Assembly (NCBI RefSeq): GCF_964246085.1
Contig: NZ_CAXTPD010000012.1
Origin: Brotaphodocola sp003480315
GTDB lineage: Bacteria > Bacillota > Clostridia > Lachnospirales > Lachnospiraceae
DNA: 64,000 nt
Strand: one strand, 5' to 3'
The position numbers were made by a program, and so were the translations under genes. Below, piece after piece: positions 24,864-33,395 of this stretch. The first letter of the stretch is position 1, and each line of letters begins with the position of its first letter. The notes under the pieces were generated by a model. That model had not been told where the DNA came from, did no database searches, and saw nothing but the letters and a program-made list of their open reading frames with translations.

Positions 24864-26005
24864 TTTATCTGGACAATGCGGCCACCTCTCTGCATAAGCC
24901 TAAGACAGTTGCCGATGCCGTTTATCAGACTCTGGTTTCCGGGAGCGTAGGCAACGCGGCACGGGGAAGCAATGAGGCGTCCCTGCAGGCATTGCGTCTG
25001 GCTGTAGAGACCAGGAGCCGCCTGGGAGAACTGTTTGGCTATCCGCATCCGAACCAGGTGGCATTTTCCATGAATGCCACCGACAGCCTGAATATGGCAA
25101 TTGAGGGACTGCTTGAGCCGGGGGACCATGTGATCACTACCCAGATGGAGCATAATTCCGTGCTGCGTCCTTTGTATCGGAAGGAAAAAGAAGGGGTAGA
25201 CCTGACCATCATCCCCTGTGATGAAAAGGGGAGAATGTGTCTGGATGTTCTGGCAGCCAGTATCCGGCCGGATACCAAAGCGCTGGTCTGTACCCATGCG
25301 TCAAATCTGACCGGCAATGTCAATGATCTGGAAAAACTGGGGGCTTTGTGCCGGGAAAACGGCACGTTGTTTCTGGTAGATGCGGCGCAGTCAGCAGGTC
25401 TTCTGCCAATTGATATGGAACAGATGCACATCGATGTGCTGTGTTTTTCCGGGCATAAAAGCCTTCTGGGACCGCAGGGCATGGGCGGCATCTGCGTGCG
25501 TGAAGGTGTGAAGATAAAGCCATTTCGTGTTGGAGGAACCGGAATCCGTACCTTTGATCGAGAACAGCCTGATGAGATGCCAACCCTGTTAGAGGCCGGA
25601 ACCTTAAATATGCCCGGAATCGCAGGACTACGGGCCGGGGTGGAATACATTCTGGACAAAGGAACCGATGCGATCTGGCGGCAGGCAGACGCATATGCGA
25701 GCGCATTTTATGAAGGCGTAAAGAATTTACCGGGAGTCCGATTATATGGTGACTTTGACGCGGCGGTCCGGACACCTGTGGTGACACTGAATCTGAAGGA
25801 TTATGACTCCGCTGCCGTCGGTGACGAGCTGATGCAGCGGTTTGATATTGCGGTCCGCTCAGGAGGCCACTGCGCGCCGCTGATGCATCATGCACTTGGA
25901 ACAGGAACGCAGGGAGCTGTGCGCTTCAGCTTTTCTCATTTTAATACCATGGAAGAAGTGCAGGAGGCTGTAAAAGCTATGCGGATCCTGGCCTGGGAGG
26001 GATAA
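24860..26005 (+). CDS. Class V aminotransferase-fold cysteine desulfurase / selenocysteine lyase-like protein
   Basis: A 381-residue PLP enzyme of the SufS/NifS superfamily, closest in form to the cysteine desulfurase-like group found next to selenium genes. The PLP lysine is Lys200 in SGHKSLLGPQG, and the catalytic cysteine is in RSGGHCAPLMH near residue 338. It could take selenium from selenocysteine, or sulfur from cysteine, and pass it to YedF or SelD. It overlaps yedF by four bases and is 1 nt before the DUF3343 gene. The donor is not readable. Confidence 0.88.
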   Translation: MIYLDNAATSLHKPKTVADAVYQTLVSGSVGNAARGSNEASLQALRLAVETRSRLGELFGYPHPNQVAFSMNATDSLNMAIEGLLEPGDHVITTQMEHNSVLRPLYRKEKEGVDLTIIPCDEKGRMCLDVLAASIRPDTKALVCTHASNLTGNVNDLEKLGALCRENGTLFLVDAAQSAGLLPIDMEQMHIDVLCFSGHKSLLGPQGMGGICVREGVKIKPFRVGGTGIRTFDREQPDEMPTLLEAGTLNMPGIAGLRAGVEYILDKGTDAIWRQADAYASAFYEGVKNLPGVRLYGDFDAAVRTPVVTLNLKDYDSAAVGDELMQRFDIAVRSGGHCAPLMHHALGTGTQGAVRFSFSHFNTMEEVQEAVKAMRILAWEG

Positions 26006-26006
26006 G

Positions 26007-26243
26007 ATGCTGAAAAAAGAACTTCGCCTGATCATTACATTCCGGGATACGGTCATGGCCATCCGTATGGAGAAGGCCATGAAGGAAGCCGGGCTTCCGG
26101 GCCGGATCATCCCACTTCCCGGTGCCATCTCCGCGGGCTGCGGACTATGCTTTATGGCACCGATAGAGACGAGAAAAGTGCTGGAACAGGAAATGAAAAG
26201 GCAGGATATAATATGGGAACTGATCACAGAGATCATGCTGTAA
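26007..26243 (+). CDS. DUF3343 putative Se/S carrier protein
   Basis: A 78-residue protein of the DUF3343 family, regarded as a small selenium/sulfur carrier. Cys45 and Cys48 form a CGLC pair (ISAGCGLCF) suited to carrying a persulfide or perselenide. It starts 1 nt after the lyase gene and ends the selenium module, overlapping the CapA-like gene by about 31 nt. Carrier function is established only by association. Confidence 0.85.
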   Translation: MLKKELRLIITFRDTVMAIRMEKAMKEAGLPGRIIPLPGAISAGCGLCFMAPIETRKVLEQEMKRQDIIWELITEIML

Positions 26244-27418
26244 AAATTGCCGCGGTGCTGCTTGCGGCGCTGCTCTCAGGCGGCTGCAGTCATGCTTCGT
26301 ATGAGAAGATCACAGCTGCGGAGACAGTCGCGGAAACTGCGTCAGATATTGTGCTGGAGATGGAATCTGAAACAGAATTCAAAACAGGATCTGAAACAGA
26401 ACCTGAAACAGAACTTGAAACAGACCGGTTAGAAGAAAAACCTGAAGCTTCTGATCCTGTGGAGCCGGCAGACGGTTCCATGACCATCCTGTTTTCCGGC
26501 GATGTACTTCTGTCTGACCATGTTTTAAACGCGTACAGCCGGGCGGGCGGAATCTCAGGAGTGCTGGATCAGGGGTATTTGAGCGCGATCCAGTCTGCTG
26601 ATTATTTTGCAGTCAACGAGGAATTTCCGTTCAGCAGCCGCGGCACCCAGGCACCGGACAAGCAATATACGTTCCGGCTGGCACCGGAAAAAGTTTCCCT
26701 GTTCAAAGAGATGGGGATTGATGCGGTGACGCTGGCGAACAACCATGCGCTGGATTATGGAACGGATGCACTGCTGGATACCTGTGAAATCCTGGACCAG
26801 GCAGATATTTTGCATACCGGAGCCGGAAAAGATCTGGATACGGCGAAACAGCCGGTCCTGTTTGAGAAAAACGGACAGCGGGTGGCGCTGATCGGGGCAA
26901 CCCGTGTGATCCCGAAGGCAGACTGGGCGGCCACAAAGGGCCATCCCGGAATGCTTTCTTCTTATGAGGTTTCGGTGGAGCCGCTGCTTGCACAGATTGC
27001 GGAGTGCCATGCCTCAGGAGATAAGGTTGTGGTTCTGATCCACTGGGGGATTGAGCGCGATGAGATGCCCCAGGAGTATCAGAGGGCGCTTGCCAGACGC
27101 TATATCGATGCAGGAGCAGATCTGGTCATCGGAAGCCATCCGCATGTGCTGCAGGGCATCGAGTATTATAAAGGGAAGCCGATCTTTTACAGCCTGGGCA
27201 ATTTTGTCTTTGGAAGCTCGATTCCGAAGACCATGCTGGTACAGGCTGCATTTACCGGAGACAGTCTGTCATTACAGCTGATTCCGGGAACTTCATCCGG
27301 CGGTTATACCCGCATGCTGACTGATGCAGAATCAAAAACACAGTTTTATCAGTATTTGGAGGGGATTTCTTTTGGAGTCTCTGTGGGAGAAGACGGTATC
27401 GTCAGTCCACAGCCCTGA
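26213..27418 (+). CDS. CapA family (PGA_cap) metallophosphatase-like lipoprotein
   Basis: About 401 residues from ATG 26213. The frame is open from 26147, but that start is deep inside DUF3343. A hydrophobic signal ends in LLSGGCSHA, an imperfect lipobox. An acidic spacer follows with repeated E-T-E units (residues about 40-75), then the CapA domain: FSGDVLLSD, LANNHALDYG, HWGIERDE, GSHPHVLQG and YSLGNFVFG. Members help make or attach poly-gamma-glutamate or act as metal-dependent phosphatases. No capB or capC is present, so capsule synthesis is not supported. Its 3' end overlaps the convergent radical SAM gene by 70 bp. Confidence 0.82.
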   Translation: MGTDHRDHAVKIAAVLLAALLSGGCSHASYEKITAAETVAETASDIVLEMESETEFKTGSETEPETELETDRLEEKPEASDPVEPADGSMTILFSGDVLLSDHVLNAYSRAGGISGVLDQGYLSAIQSADYFAVNEEFPFSSRGTQAPDKQYTFRLAPEKVSLFKEMGIDAVTLANNHALDYGTDALLDTCEILDQADILHTGAGKDLDTAKQPVLFEKNGQRVALIGATRVIPKADWAATKGHPGMLSSYEVSVEPLLAQIAECHASGDKVVVLIHWGIERDEMPQEYQRALARRYIDAGADLVIGSHPHVLQGIEYYKGKPIFYSLGNFVFGSSIPKTMLVQAAFTGDSLSLQLIPGTSSGGYTRMLTDAESKTQFYQYLEGISFGVSVGEDGIVSPQP

Positions 27419-28368
27419 GTCACACCCCGTTCTTTGAAGCGCCTGGTGAGCGAGTTGAGCACCAGGCGCTTATTTGCGCTCCAGAGCGGCGCGATCAGCA
27501 GAGCTTTCGGCCCGTCTCCGGTGATGCGGTGAATGACCAGCTCCGGCGGAAGCAGGGACACACAGTCGATGACCAGATCCAGATATTCCTCCATGGTCAT
27601 GACAGGAAAAGGATGCTGTTCATAAACCGTTGCCAGATCCGTGCCTTTTAAGACATGGAGCAGCTGCAGCTTGATGCCCTGGATATCCTGCCTTGCCAGA
27701 TAGCGCACGGTCTCTAACATCTTCTCACGGTCTTCGCCGGGGAGTCCCAGGATCACGTGGACAATGGTGTCCAGCCTTCGCGCACGAAGCCGGGATAATG
27801 CGTCGGTGAAGGTGGAGAGCGGATAGCCGCGGCGGATAAAGACGGCGGTATCCTCATGGATGGTCTGCAGTCCCAGCTCAAGCCAGACCGGCTTTTCCCG
27901 GTTTACGCGGGCACACAGATCCAGCACCTCGTCCGGCAGACAGTCCGGCCTTGTGCCGATGGACAGTGCTACAATTTTGGGGTGACGGATGGCGGCGGTA
28001 AACAGTGCTTCCAGGTAAGAGAGCGGTGCGTAGGTGTTGGTATAGGACTGGAAGTAGGCAATGTAGGCATCCGGTGCGGAACCCATTTTGCGTTTGACAC
28101 GGGAGATAGCTTCTTCAATCTGCTCATGGACCGCGGTGGCAATCAGGGATGCCTCGTTTTGAGCAGAACAGTCGGCTTTTAGATTCAGTGATACCGCAAA
28201 ATCTCCGGAACCGCCCTCACTGCAGAAGATACAGCCGCGTGTTCCAAGTGTTCCGTCACGATTTGGACAGGTCATGTGCCCATCCAGGGCAATCTTGTAG
28301 ACCTTCTGTCCGAAGCGGGATTTCATCTCAAAGTCCAGGGTGTGATAGGGGCTGCCGTTCCAGTTCAT
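27349..28368 (-). CDS. TIGR01212 family radical SAM protein (YtqA/YhcC-like)
   Basis: A 339-residue radical SAM enzyme. The cluster-binding cysteines are in MTCPNRDGTLGTRGCIFCSEGG, spaced as usual for the TIGR01212/Elp3-like group, and GLPGEDREKM is typical further on. Its reaction is unproven; tRNA modification has been proposed for relatives. The frame opens upstream at 28452, but the ATG at 28368, behind AAAGGA, matches the family start (MNWNGSPYHTL). The last 23 codons lie antisense to the CapA gene, and no terminator separates the two. Confidence 0.88.
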   Translation of the reverse strand: MNWNGSPYHTLDFEMKSRFGQKVYKIALDGHMTCPNRDGTLGTRGCIFCSEGGSGDFAVSLNLKADCSAQNEASLIATAVHEQIEEAISRVKRKMGSAPDAYIAYFQSYTNTYAPLSYLEALFTAAIRHPKIVALSIGTRPDCLPDEVLDLCARVNREKPVWLELGLQTIHEDTAVFIRRGYPLSTFTDALSRLRARRLDTIVHVILGLPGEDREKMLETVRYLARQDIQGIKLQLLHVLKGTDLATVYEQHPFPVMTMEEYLDLVIDCVSLLPPELVIHRITGDGPKALLIAPLWSANKRLVLNSLTRRFKERGVTQGCGLTIPSSPTETPKEIPSKY

Positions 28369-28467
28369 GAGTGTGAGTCCTTTCGTATCCGGATATTTCC
28401 GGTTTCTTTTCCATACAGTATACCATGCAACCGTAAAAAAACACAGACACACGAAAGAATATTGTAT

Positions 28468-28496
28468 TGTCCGAAAAACATGCGGTGTGATATACT
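28468..28496 (+). promoter_or_regulatory. Promoter of galK
   Basis: TTGTCC (28468-28473), a 17-bp spacer and TATACT (28491-28496) with extended TGA. Initiation near 28503 excludes the upstream in-frame ATG at 28503 as the start codon. Confidence 0.75.
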
Positions 28497-28526
28497 GAAA
28501 ATATGGATATAATGGAGGAGGTTATC

Positions 28527-29816
28527 ATGAACACAGCAAAAACTTTGGAATTGCTGCAATCAGAGGCAGCATATGTCCGCATGTGTGAGTTATACGGAGC
28601 AGAAAAAGCGGAGGAGAATATCCGCCGTTATGGGGAACTGGTGAAGAAATTCCGGGAAAACTTTGGAGAGAACGATATTCTTATGTTCAGTTCACCGGGA
28701 AGAACGGAGATCAGCGGAAACCATACCGATCATAATCATGGCAAGGTACTGGCAGGAAGCATTAACCTGGATTGTGTGGGAATTGCCGCCAGGAATGAAT
28801 CCAGCAGGGTAAATATCATCAGTGAGACCTTCCAGCAGAAATTTACCATTGATTTAAACGATCTTCAGCCGAGTGACAAGAAGGCCGGAACCGTAGATCT
28901 GGTGAAGGGACTGCTGAAGGGATTTCAGGAATCCGGCTATGAGGTTGGCGGTTTCGATGCTTATATCACCAGCAATGTCATCAGCTCTGCCGGTGTAAGT
29001 TCTTCTGCATCCTTTGAGATGCTGCTGTGTTCCATGTTAAACCGGTTCTTCAATGACGGACGCATGGATACCGTTGCTTATGCCCATATCGGAAAATATG
29101 CAGAGAATATGTACTGGGACAAGGCTTCCGGCCTTCTGGATCAGATGGCCTGCGCGGTAGGCGGACTTATTACCATTGATTTCCTGGAACCGGCTGCTCC
29201 AAAGGTAGAGAAGATTGACTTTGACTTTGCTTCCCGGAATCACAGCCTCATCATCGTGCAGACCGGAAAAGGTCATGCAGACTTAAGTGCAGATTATTCT
29301 TCTGTTCCGAATGAGATGAAGAAGGTAGCACAGTTTTTCGGCAAGGAGGTCTGCGCTGAGGTAACGGAGCAACAGGTCATCGACAATATCCAGGAGGTAC
29401 GTGCCTTTGCGGGAGACCGTTCCGTGATGCGTGCCCTGCATTTCTTTGAGGAGAACAAGCGGGTCGAGGCAGAGGTTGCAGCTTTAAAAGAGGGACGATT
29501 CGAGGATTTTCTGGCTAATATCACGGCATCCGGAAATTCTTCGTGGAAATGGCTGCAGAACTGTTATACCACAGCCAGCGTGCAGGAACAGGGAATTTCC
29601 ATTGCCCTGGCACTTACAGAGCTGTTCATTGCGGAAAAACAGCGCGGTGCATGCCGTATTCACGGAGGAGGATTTGCTGGCGTGATCATGGCCATGTTGC
29701 CAAATGACATTGTGGACGAGTATATTGACTATATCGAGCATGCCATGGGAGCAGGAAGTGCATACCGGATGAGTATCCGTCCGTATGGCGCAGTGTGCGT
29801 GAATGACATTATCTAA
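28527..29816 (+). CDS. galK: Galactokinase (GHMP kinase)
   Basis: Phosphorylates galactose to galactose-1-phosphate in the Leloir pathway. From ATG 28527, behind GGAGGAGG, it is 429 residues. The galactokinase signature is SPGRTEISGNHTDHNHG (about 56-72), the ATP loop is SSAGVSSSASFE, and the third GHMP motif is HGGGFAGVIMA. The length slightly exceeds E. coli GalK. No galT or galE is adjacent. The signature departs a little from GRVNLIGEHTDY, so a related sugar kinase is possible. It ends at a strong terminator. Confidence 0.88.
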   Translation: MNTAKTLELLQSEAAYVRMCELYGAEKAEENIRRYGELVKKFRENFGENDILMFSSPGRTEISGNHTDHNHGKVLAGSINLDCVGIAARNESSRVNIISETFQQKFTIDLNDLQPSDKKAGTVDLVKGLLKGFQESGYEVGGFDAYITSNVISSAGVSSSASFEMLLCSMLNRFFNDGRMDTVAYAHIGKYAENMYWDKASGLLDQMACAVGGLITIDFLEPAAPKVEKIDFDFASRNHSLIIVQTGKGHADLSADYSSVPNEMKKVAQFFGKEVCAEVTEQQVIDNIQEVRAFAGDRSVMRALHFFEENKRVEAEVAALKEGRFEDFLANITASGNSSWKWLQNCYTTASVQEQGISIALALTELFIAEKQRGACRIHGGGFAGVIMAMLPNDIVDEYIDYIEHAMGAGSAYRMSIRPYGAVCVNDII

Positions 29817-29850
29817 AACTTTCTTTTTTCGTCAATCTGTGATATGATGG

Positions 29851-29878
29851 CGGGCGGTAGTGATACCGCCCGTTTTTT
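29851..29878 (+). terminator. Intrinsic terminator after galK
   Basis: CGGGCGGTA pairs with TACCGCCCG around GTGA, followed by six Ts. An extended -10 (TGA-TATGAT, ending 29848) sits immediately upstream and might drive the next gene. Confidence 0.85.
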
Positions 29879-29927
29879 ATTATATTGAGGTATCACTCCG
29901 GACAGAAAAGAGGTTTAAGACAGAATT

Positions 29928-31445
29928 ATGAAGCATTACAAAAAGATGATGCTCCTGATCTACGGGGCTTTGCTCTTGATCTGCATTGGAATCGTGTGGC
30001 TTCTTGGAGCGCTGAACCGGCAGGGCAATACTGAAAATAACCGGGAATATACGGTTCAGGAGGACACCTCTCAGGCAGGAGAAAACCAGAATGAAAATGG
30101 AACGTCCGGAACTGAGAATGGAGCCGGTTTGGATGAGACCGGTAATGGCCTAGATGAATCAGAAGAGTATGAGGCAGAGCATAACACAAAAGAGACAGAG
30201 ATAGAAGAGAAGCCTTATGAGCCGCCGACTCTGATGCTGGCTTCTGATCTTCATTATATGAGCAGCACCACCCACGATGACGGAAAAGCTTTCCGGAGCA
30301 TGGTGGAGCACGATGACGGCAAGCTTGACCAGTACAGTGACGAGATGCTTGATACGCTGGTAGAAACGGCGATCGAGAATCATCCGACGGCTCTGGCCCT
30401 GACCGGGGACATCACCTTAAATGGTGAGCGGATCAACCATGAACTGCTGGCTGAGAAGCTGCAGAAGGTTCAGGATGCAGGCATTCCGGTGCTGGTGATT
30501 CCCGGCAACCATGATATCCGGAATCAAAACGCAGCCACCTATTTTGGTGAAAAACGGGAAGAGGCAGAGTATCTGGAAACGGGAGATGACTTTTATGAGA
30601 TCTATCACCGGTTTGGGTATGACCAGTCTCCGAACCTGGATATGGCATCCCTGAGCTATGTGTATCCGCTGGATGCAAAGCACTGGCTTCTGATGCTGGA
30701 TTCCTGTATTTATGATGACGGAAATCATGTGGAAGGGCGTATCAGCGAGGCAACACTCAAATGGATGGAAGTCCATCTCCGGGTGGCAAAGGAACATGAT
30801 ATTCAGGTGATCGTGCTGGCTCACCACAATTTGCTCCAGGAAAGCCGCCTGTTCACAACTCAGTGTGAAATGGAGAACGGGCCGGAGGTGACGGCACTGC
30901 TGGAGGCGTATCAGGTACCGCTTTATATCAGCGGACATCTGCACGTACAGCGGATCCGGGAGCATGTAACAGGTCCGGGGCTGGAAGATGTGCAGAATGG
31001 TATCCATGAGATCGTGCTGAGTCCGTATTCCTTCCCCGGAAATCAGTACGGTATGCTGAGCTGGGACCTGGACGATACTATGACGTTTAAGACCCGGCAT
31101 GCGGACGTGGCAGCATGGGCAAAGACACAGGGATCGAAAAATCCGGAATTGCTCAATTTTGCGGACTGGTCTTTACAGTATGGAAAATCTGTGATCCGGG
31201 AGCAGGTGAAGCAGACCATTACTCTGGTGCCGGATGATCTGAAGGAAAAGATGGCATCCCTGTATGCAGATCTATACTTCCCCTACTGCCTCGGTGAGGC
31301 AGTGCCATGGAGTGATGCAAAGCAGACCTCGGCCTACACTTTGTGGCAGCGCGTGGACCCGAAGGGAAAGAAGTTTAAGGAGATGCAGAGTATGGCAGAG
31401 GACAGTCGCGTGGCAAGACAGAGTTGGAACAGTGCCGGCAGTTAA
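29928..31445 (+). CDS. Membrane-anchored calcineurin-like metallophosphoesterase
   Basis: A 505-residue protein with one N-terminal membrane anchor (about residues 8-28), a long Glu/Asn/Gly-rich linker (30-95) and a metallophosphoesterase domain. Metal-binding motifs are SDLHYM, TGDITLNGER, PGNHDIRN, AHHNLL and SGHLHVQ. The catalytic part faces outside, so it may act on wall polymers, lipids or nucleotides. A helical C-terminal region of about 100 residues follows. It lies between a galK terminator and the YitT gene and has no operon partner that reveals the substrate. Confidence 0.85.
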   Translation: MKHYKKMMLLIYGALLLICIGIVWLLGALNRQGNTENNREYTVQEDTSQAGENQNENGTSGTENGAGLDETGNGLDESEEYEAEHNTKETEIEEKPYEPPTLMLASDLHYMSSTTHDDGKAFRSMVEHDDGKLDQYSDEMLDTLVETAIENHPTALALTGDITLNGERINHELLAEKLQKVQDAGIPVLVIPGNHDIRNQNAATYFGEKREEAEYLETGDDFYEIYHRFGYDQSPNLDMASLSYVYPLDAKHWLLMLDSCIYDDGNHVEGRISEATLKWMEVHLRVAKEHDIQVIVLAHHNLLQESRLFTTQCEMENGPEVTALLEAYQVPLYISGHLHVQRIREHVTGPGLEDVQNGIHEIVLSPYSFPGNQYGMLSWDLDDTMTFKTRHADVAAWAKTQGSKNPELLNFADWSLQYGKSVIREQVKQTITLVPDDLKEKMASLYADLYFPYCLGEAVPWSDAKQTSAYTLWQRVDPKGKKFKEMQSMAEDSRVARQSWNSAGS

Positions 31446-31499
31446 AAACCGGAAAATCATACAATAATAATATTGTAATTGAGCCAGTCAGAATAGTGT

Positions 31500-31528
31500 T
31501 TGTTTTTCAGATGGGAACGAGTTATAGT
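31500..31528 (+). promoter_or_regulatory. Promoter of the YitT gene
   Basis: TTGTTT (31500-31505), a 17-bp spacer and TATAGT (31523-31528). The roughly 80-nt leader contains a CTCTC/GAGAG hairpin (31529-31548) and hairpin family copy 4. Confidence 0.55.
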
Positions 31529-31556
31529 CTCTCTGGCAGACAGGAGAGATTATGGC

Positions 31557-31587
31557 CCGTGACTGTGATGGTATTGAACAGTTACGG
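31557..31587. repeat. Inverted repeat, AACTGT/ACAGTT hairpin family, copy 4
   Basis: CCGTGACTGT (31557-31566) pairs with ACAGTTACGG (31578-31587), ten pairs with one G-U, followed by ATTTTTGC. It lies in the YitT leader. Confidence 0.6.
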
Positions 31588-31613
31588 ATTTTTGCAGAAT
31601 TTGGGGGAGAATT

Positions 31614-32483
31614 ATGGCTACACAGCAGATTGAAGATCCGGTTAAACGTAAGATTGCGGAATACGCACTGATCACCGTGAGCATCTGGATCATGGTCGTT
31701 GGAATTTATTTTTTTAAGTTTCCGAATAACTTTTCTTTTGGCGGCGTTACGGGTTTTTCGTCCGTGGTCAGCAGACTGACCGGCATGAATGCCAGTGACT
31801 TTACGTTCATGGTGAACACAGGACTTCTGGTCATGGGCTTTTTATTTTTGGGAACCGATGTTGGCATTAAGACGGTATACGCCAGCATGCTGATGTCCTT
31901 CAGCTTAAGCGCCCTGGACCGCTTTGTTCCGTTAGCAGGAACCATTACCGACCAGCCGATGCTGGAACTGATCTTTGCAATCTTTCTTCCGGCCGTTGGA
32001 TCCGCAGTTTTATTTAACATCGGAGCGTCCAGCGGTGGTACCGATATCATTGCCATGATCTTAAAGGCACATTCCAGCATGAATATCGGAACGGCACTTC
32101 TGGTGGTGGATATTACCTCTGTGGTTATGTCCTTTTTTGTATTCGGACCGACTACCGGACTGTATTCCTCGCTGGGACTGATGGCGAAGTCCCTGGTAAT
32201 TGACGGTGTCATCGAGAATATCAACCTTTGTAAATGCTTTCATATCATCTGTGATGATCCGGATCCGATCTGTGATTTCATCATCCGGGAGTTAAACCGC
32301 AGTGCCACTGTTTACAAGGCACAGGGCGCTTTTTCCCATCACAGCAAGACCGTTATTATGACAACCATGAAACGCAGTCAGGCCGTGCACCTGCGCAACT
32401 ACATCAAGAAAGTGGAGCCGACCGCATTCATCCTGATCTCCAACTCCAGTGAGATCATCGGCAAGGGATTTTTAAGTAATTAA
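31614..32483 (+). CDS. YitT family membrane protein with C-terminal DUF2179 domain
   Basis: A 289-residue protein with five to six N-terminal membrane helices (about residues 15-200) and a cytosolic DUF2179 domain (about 215-285). Family marks are FPNNFSFGGVTGFS near residue 38, GASSGGTDIIAMI in the middle and KTVIMTTMKRSQ near the end. Such proteins are common in Firmicutes; their substrate is unknown. GGGGGAGA precedes the ATG. It has its own promoter and a hairpin-bearing leader. Confidence 0.88.
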   Translation: MATQQIEDPVKRKIAEYALITVSIWIMVVGIYFFKFPNNFSFGGVTGFSSVVSRLTGMNASDFTFMVNTGLLVMGFLFLGTDVGIKTVYASMLMSFSLSALDRFVPLAGTITDQPMLELIFAIFLPAVGSAVLFNIGASSGGTDIIAMILKAHSSMNIGTALLVVDITSVVMSFFVFGPTTGLYSSLGLMAKSLVIDGVIENINLCKCFHIICDDPDPICDFIIRELNRSATVYKAQGAFSHHSKTVIMTTMKRSQAVHLRNYIKKVEPTAFILISNSSEIIGKGFLSN

Positions 32484-32499
32484 ATACAGCATGAAAATG

Positions 32500-32543
32500 A
32501 GAAAACCACAGTAGTTTCCGGAAAGAAGCCACGGTGGTTTTCT
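32500..32543 (+). other. Inverted repeat between YitT and the ABC permease
   Basis: AGAAAACCAC (32500-32509) pairs with GTGGTTTTCT (32534-32543) around a 24-nt loop. TATAAT follows at 32548-32553 without a clear -35. It may be a weak terminator for YitT overlapping a start signal for the next gene. Confidence 0.4.
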
Positions 32544-32583
32544 GGCATATAATAGAGAAAAGAAGAATACTGGAGGAAGGAAG

Positions 32584-33381
32584 ATGGCAGACAACAATCC
32601 GCAGCTTCAATCCGTGGATCGGTTTCAGAAAGCATATATAGAACAGGAAAAATATCATGAGAGAAAAGTCAGAACCATAAGAGTCATGATCCTGGTGCTG
32701 TTTCTCGCCCTGTGGGAGCTCTGTACACGACTGGATATGGTGGATGATTTTATATTCAGCTCGCCGTCCAGAGTCTTTTTTTGTTTCCGGAAGATGGTGC
32801 TGGATGGCAGCATCTTTTCCCATATCGGCATCACACTGTTCGAAACGATTGTCAGCTTTCTGATTGTTACGATAATCGGAATTTCGGCAGCAGTCCTGCT
32901 GTGGTCCAGCCGGAGTGCATCGGAAATCCTGGAGCCGTATCTGGTGATGCTAAACAGCCTTCCAAAGTCCGCTCTTGCTCCTATGCTGATCGTGTGGATG
33001 GGAAGTCATGTGCATACCATCATCGCGGCGGCGGTTTCCGTAGCTGTGTTCGGCTCAATCCTGACGCTGCAGTCCGGATTTTCCTCTATGGATCCGGATC
33101 AGATCCGGTTGATCTATACTCTTGGAGGAACGAAGAAGGATGTGCTCACAAAGGTATTATTGCCTGGCTCTGTGCCTTTGATCTTGAGCAATATGAAGGT
33201 CAATGTGGGACTGTGTCTGGTGGGGGTGATCATCGGAGAATTCCTGGCGGCAAGGAGAGGACTTGGTTATCTTATTATTTATGGCAGCCAGGTTTTTCAG
33301 CTGGACTGTGTCGTGTTATCCATCGTGCTTCTGTGCCTTTTTTCGTCCCTGTTTTATCGGATGATTGCCGGAAGGGAATGA
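32584..33381 (+). CDS. ABC transporter permease, SsuC/TauC (nitrate/sulfonate/taurine) type, orphan
   Basis: A 265-residue permease with about six helices and the coupling motif with the usual E-A-A-like spacing (YTLGGTKKDVLTKVLLPGSVP, about 180-200). LNSLPKSALAPMLIVWMG near residue 125 is typical of SsuC/TauC/ThiX-type permeases. No ATPase or binding protein is adjacent: the gene stands alone between a YitT gene and a very strong terminator. Substrates of the family include sulfonates, thiamine precursors and nitrate-like anions. It may work with partners elsewhere. Confidence 0.85.
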   Translation: MADNNPQLQSVDRFQKAYIEQEKYHERKVRTIRVMILVLFLALWELCTRLDMVDDFIFSSPSRVFFCFRKMVLDGSIFSHIGITLFETIVSFLIVTIIGISAAVLLWSSRSASEILEPYLVMLNSLPKSALAPMLIVWMGSHVHTIIAAAVSVAVFGSILTLQSGFSSMDPDQIRLIYTLGGTKKDVLTKVLLPGSVPLILSNMKVNVGLCLVGVIIGEFLAARRGLGYLIIYGSQVFQLDCVVLSIVLLCLFSSLFYRMIAGRE

Positions 33382-33395
33382 TACGGTGGGACAGA

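Noticed and set aside
26361..26433. Tandem repeat GAAACAGAA-type units suggesting a repeat array
   Set aside because: It encodes the E-T-E-rich spacer of the CapA-like lipoprotein; the units are imperfect and in frame. It is not a CRISPR or mobile repeat.
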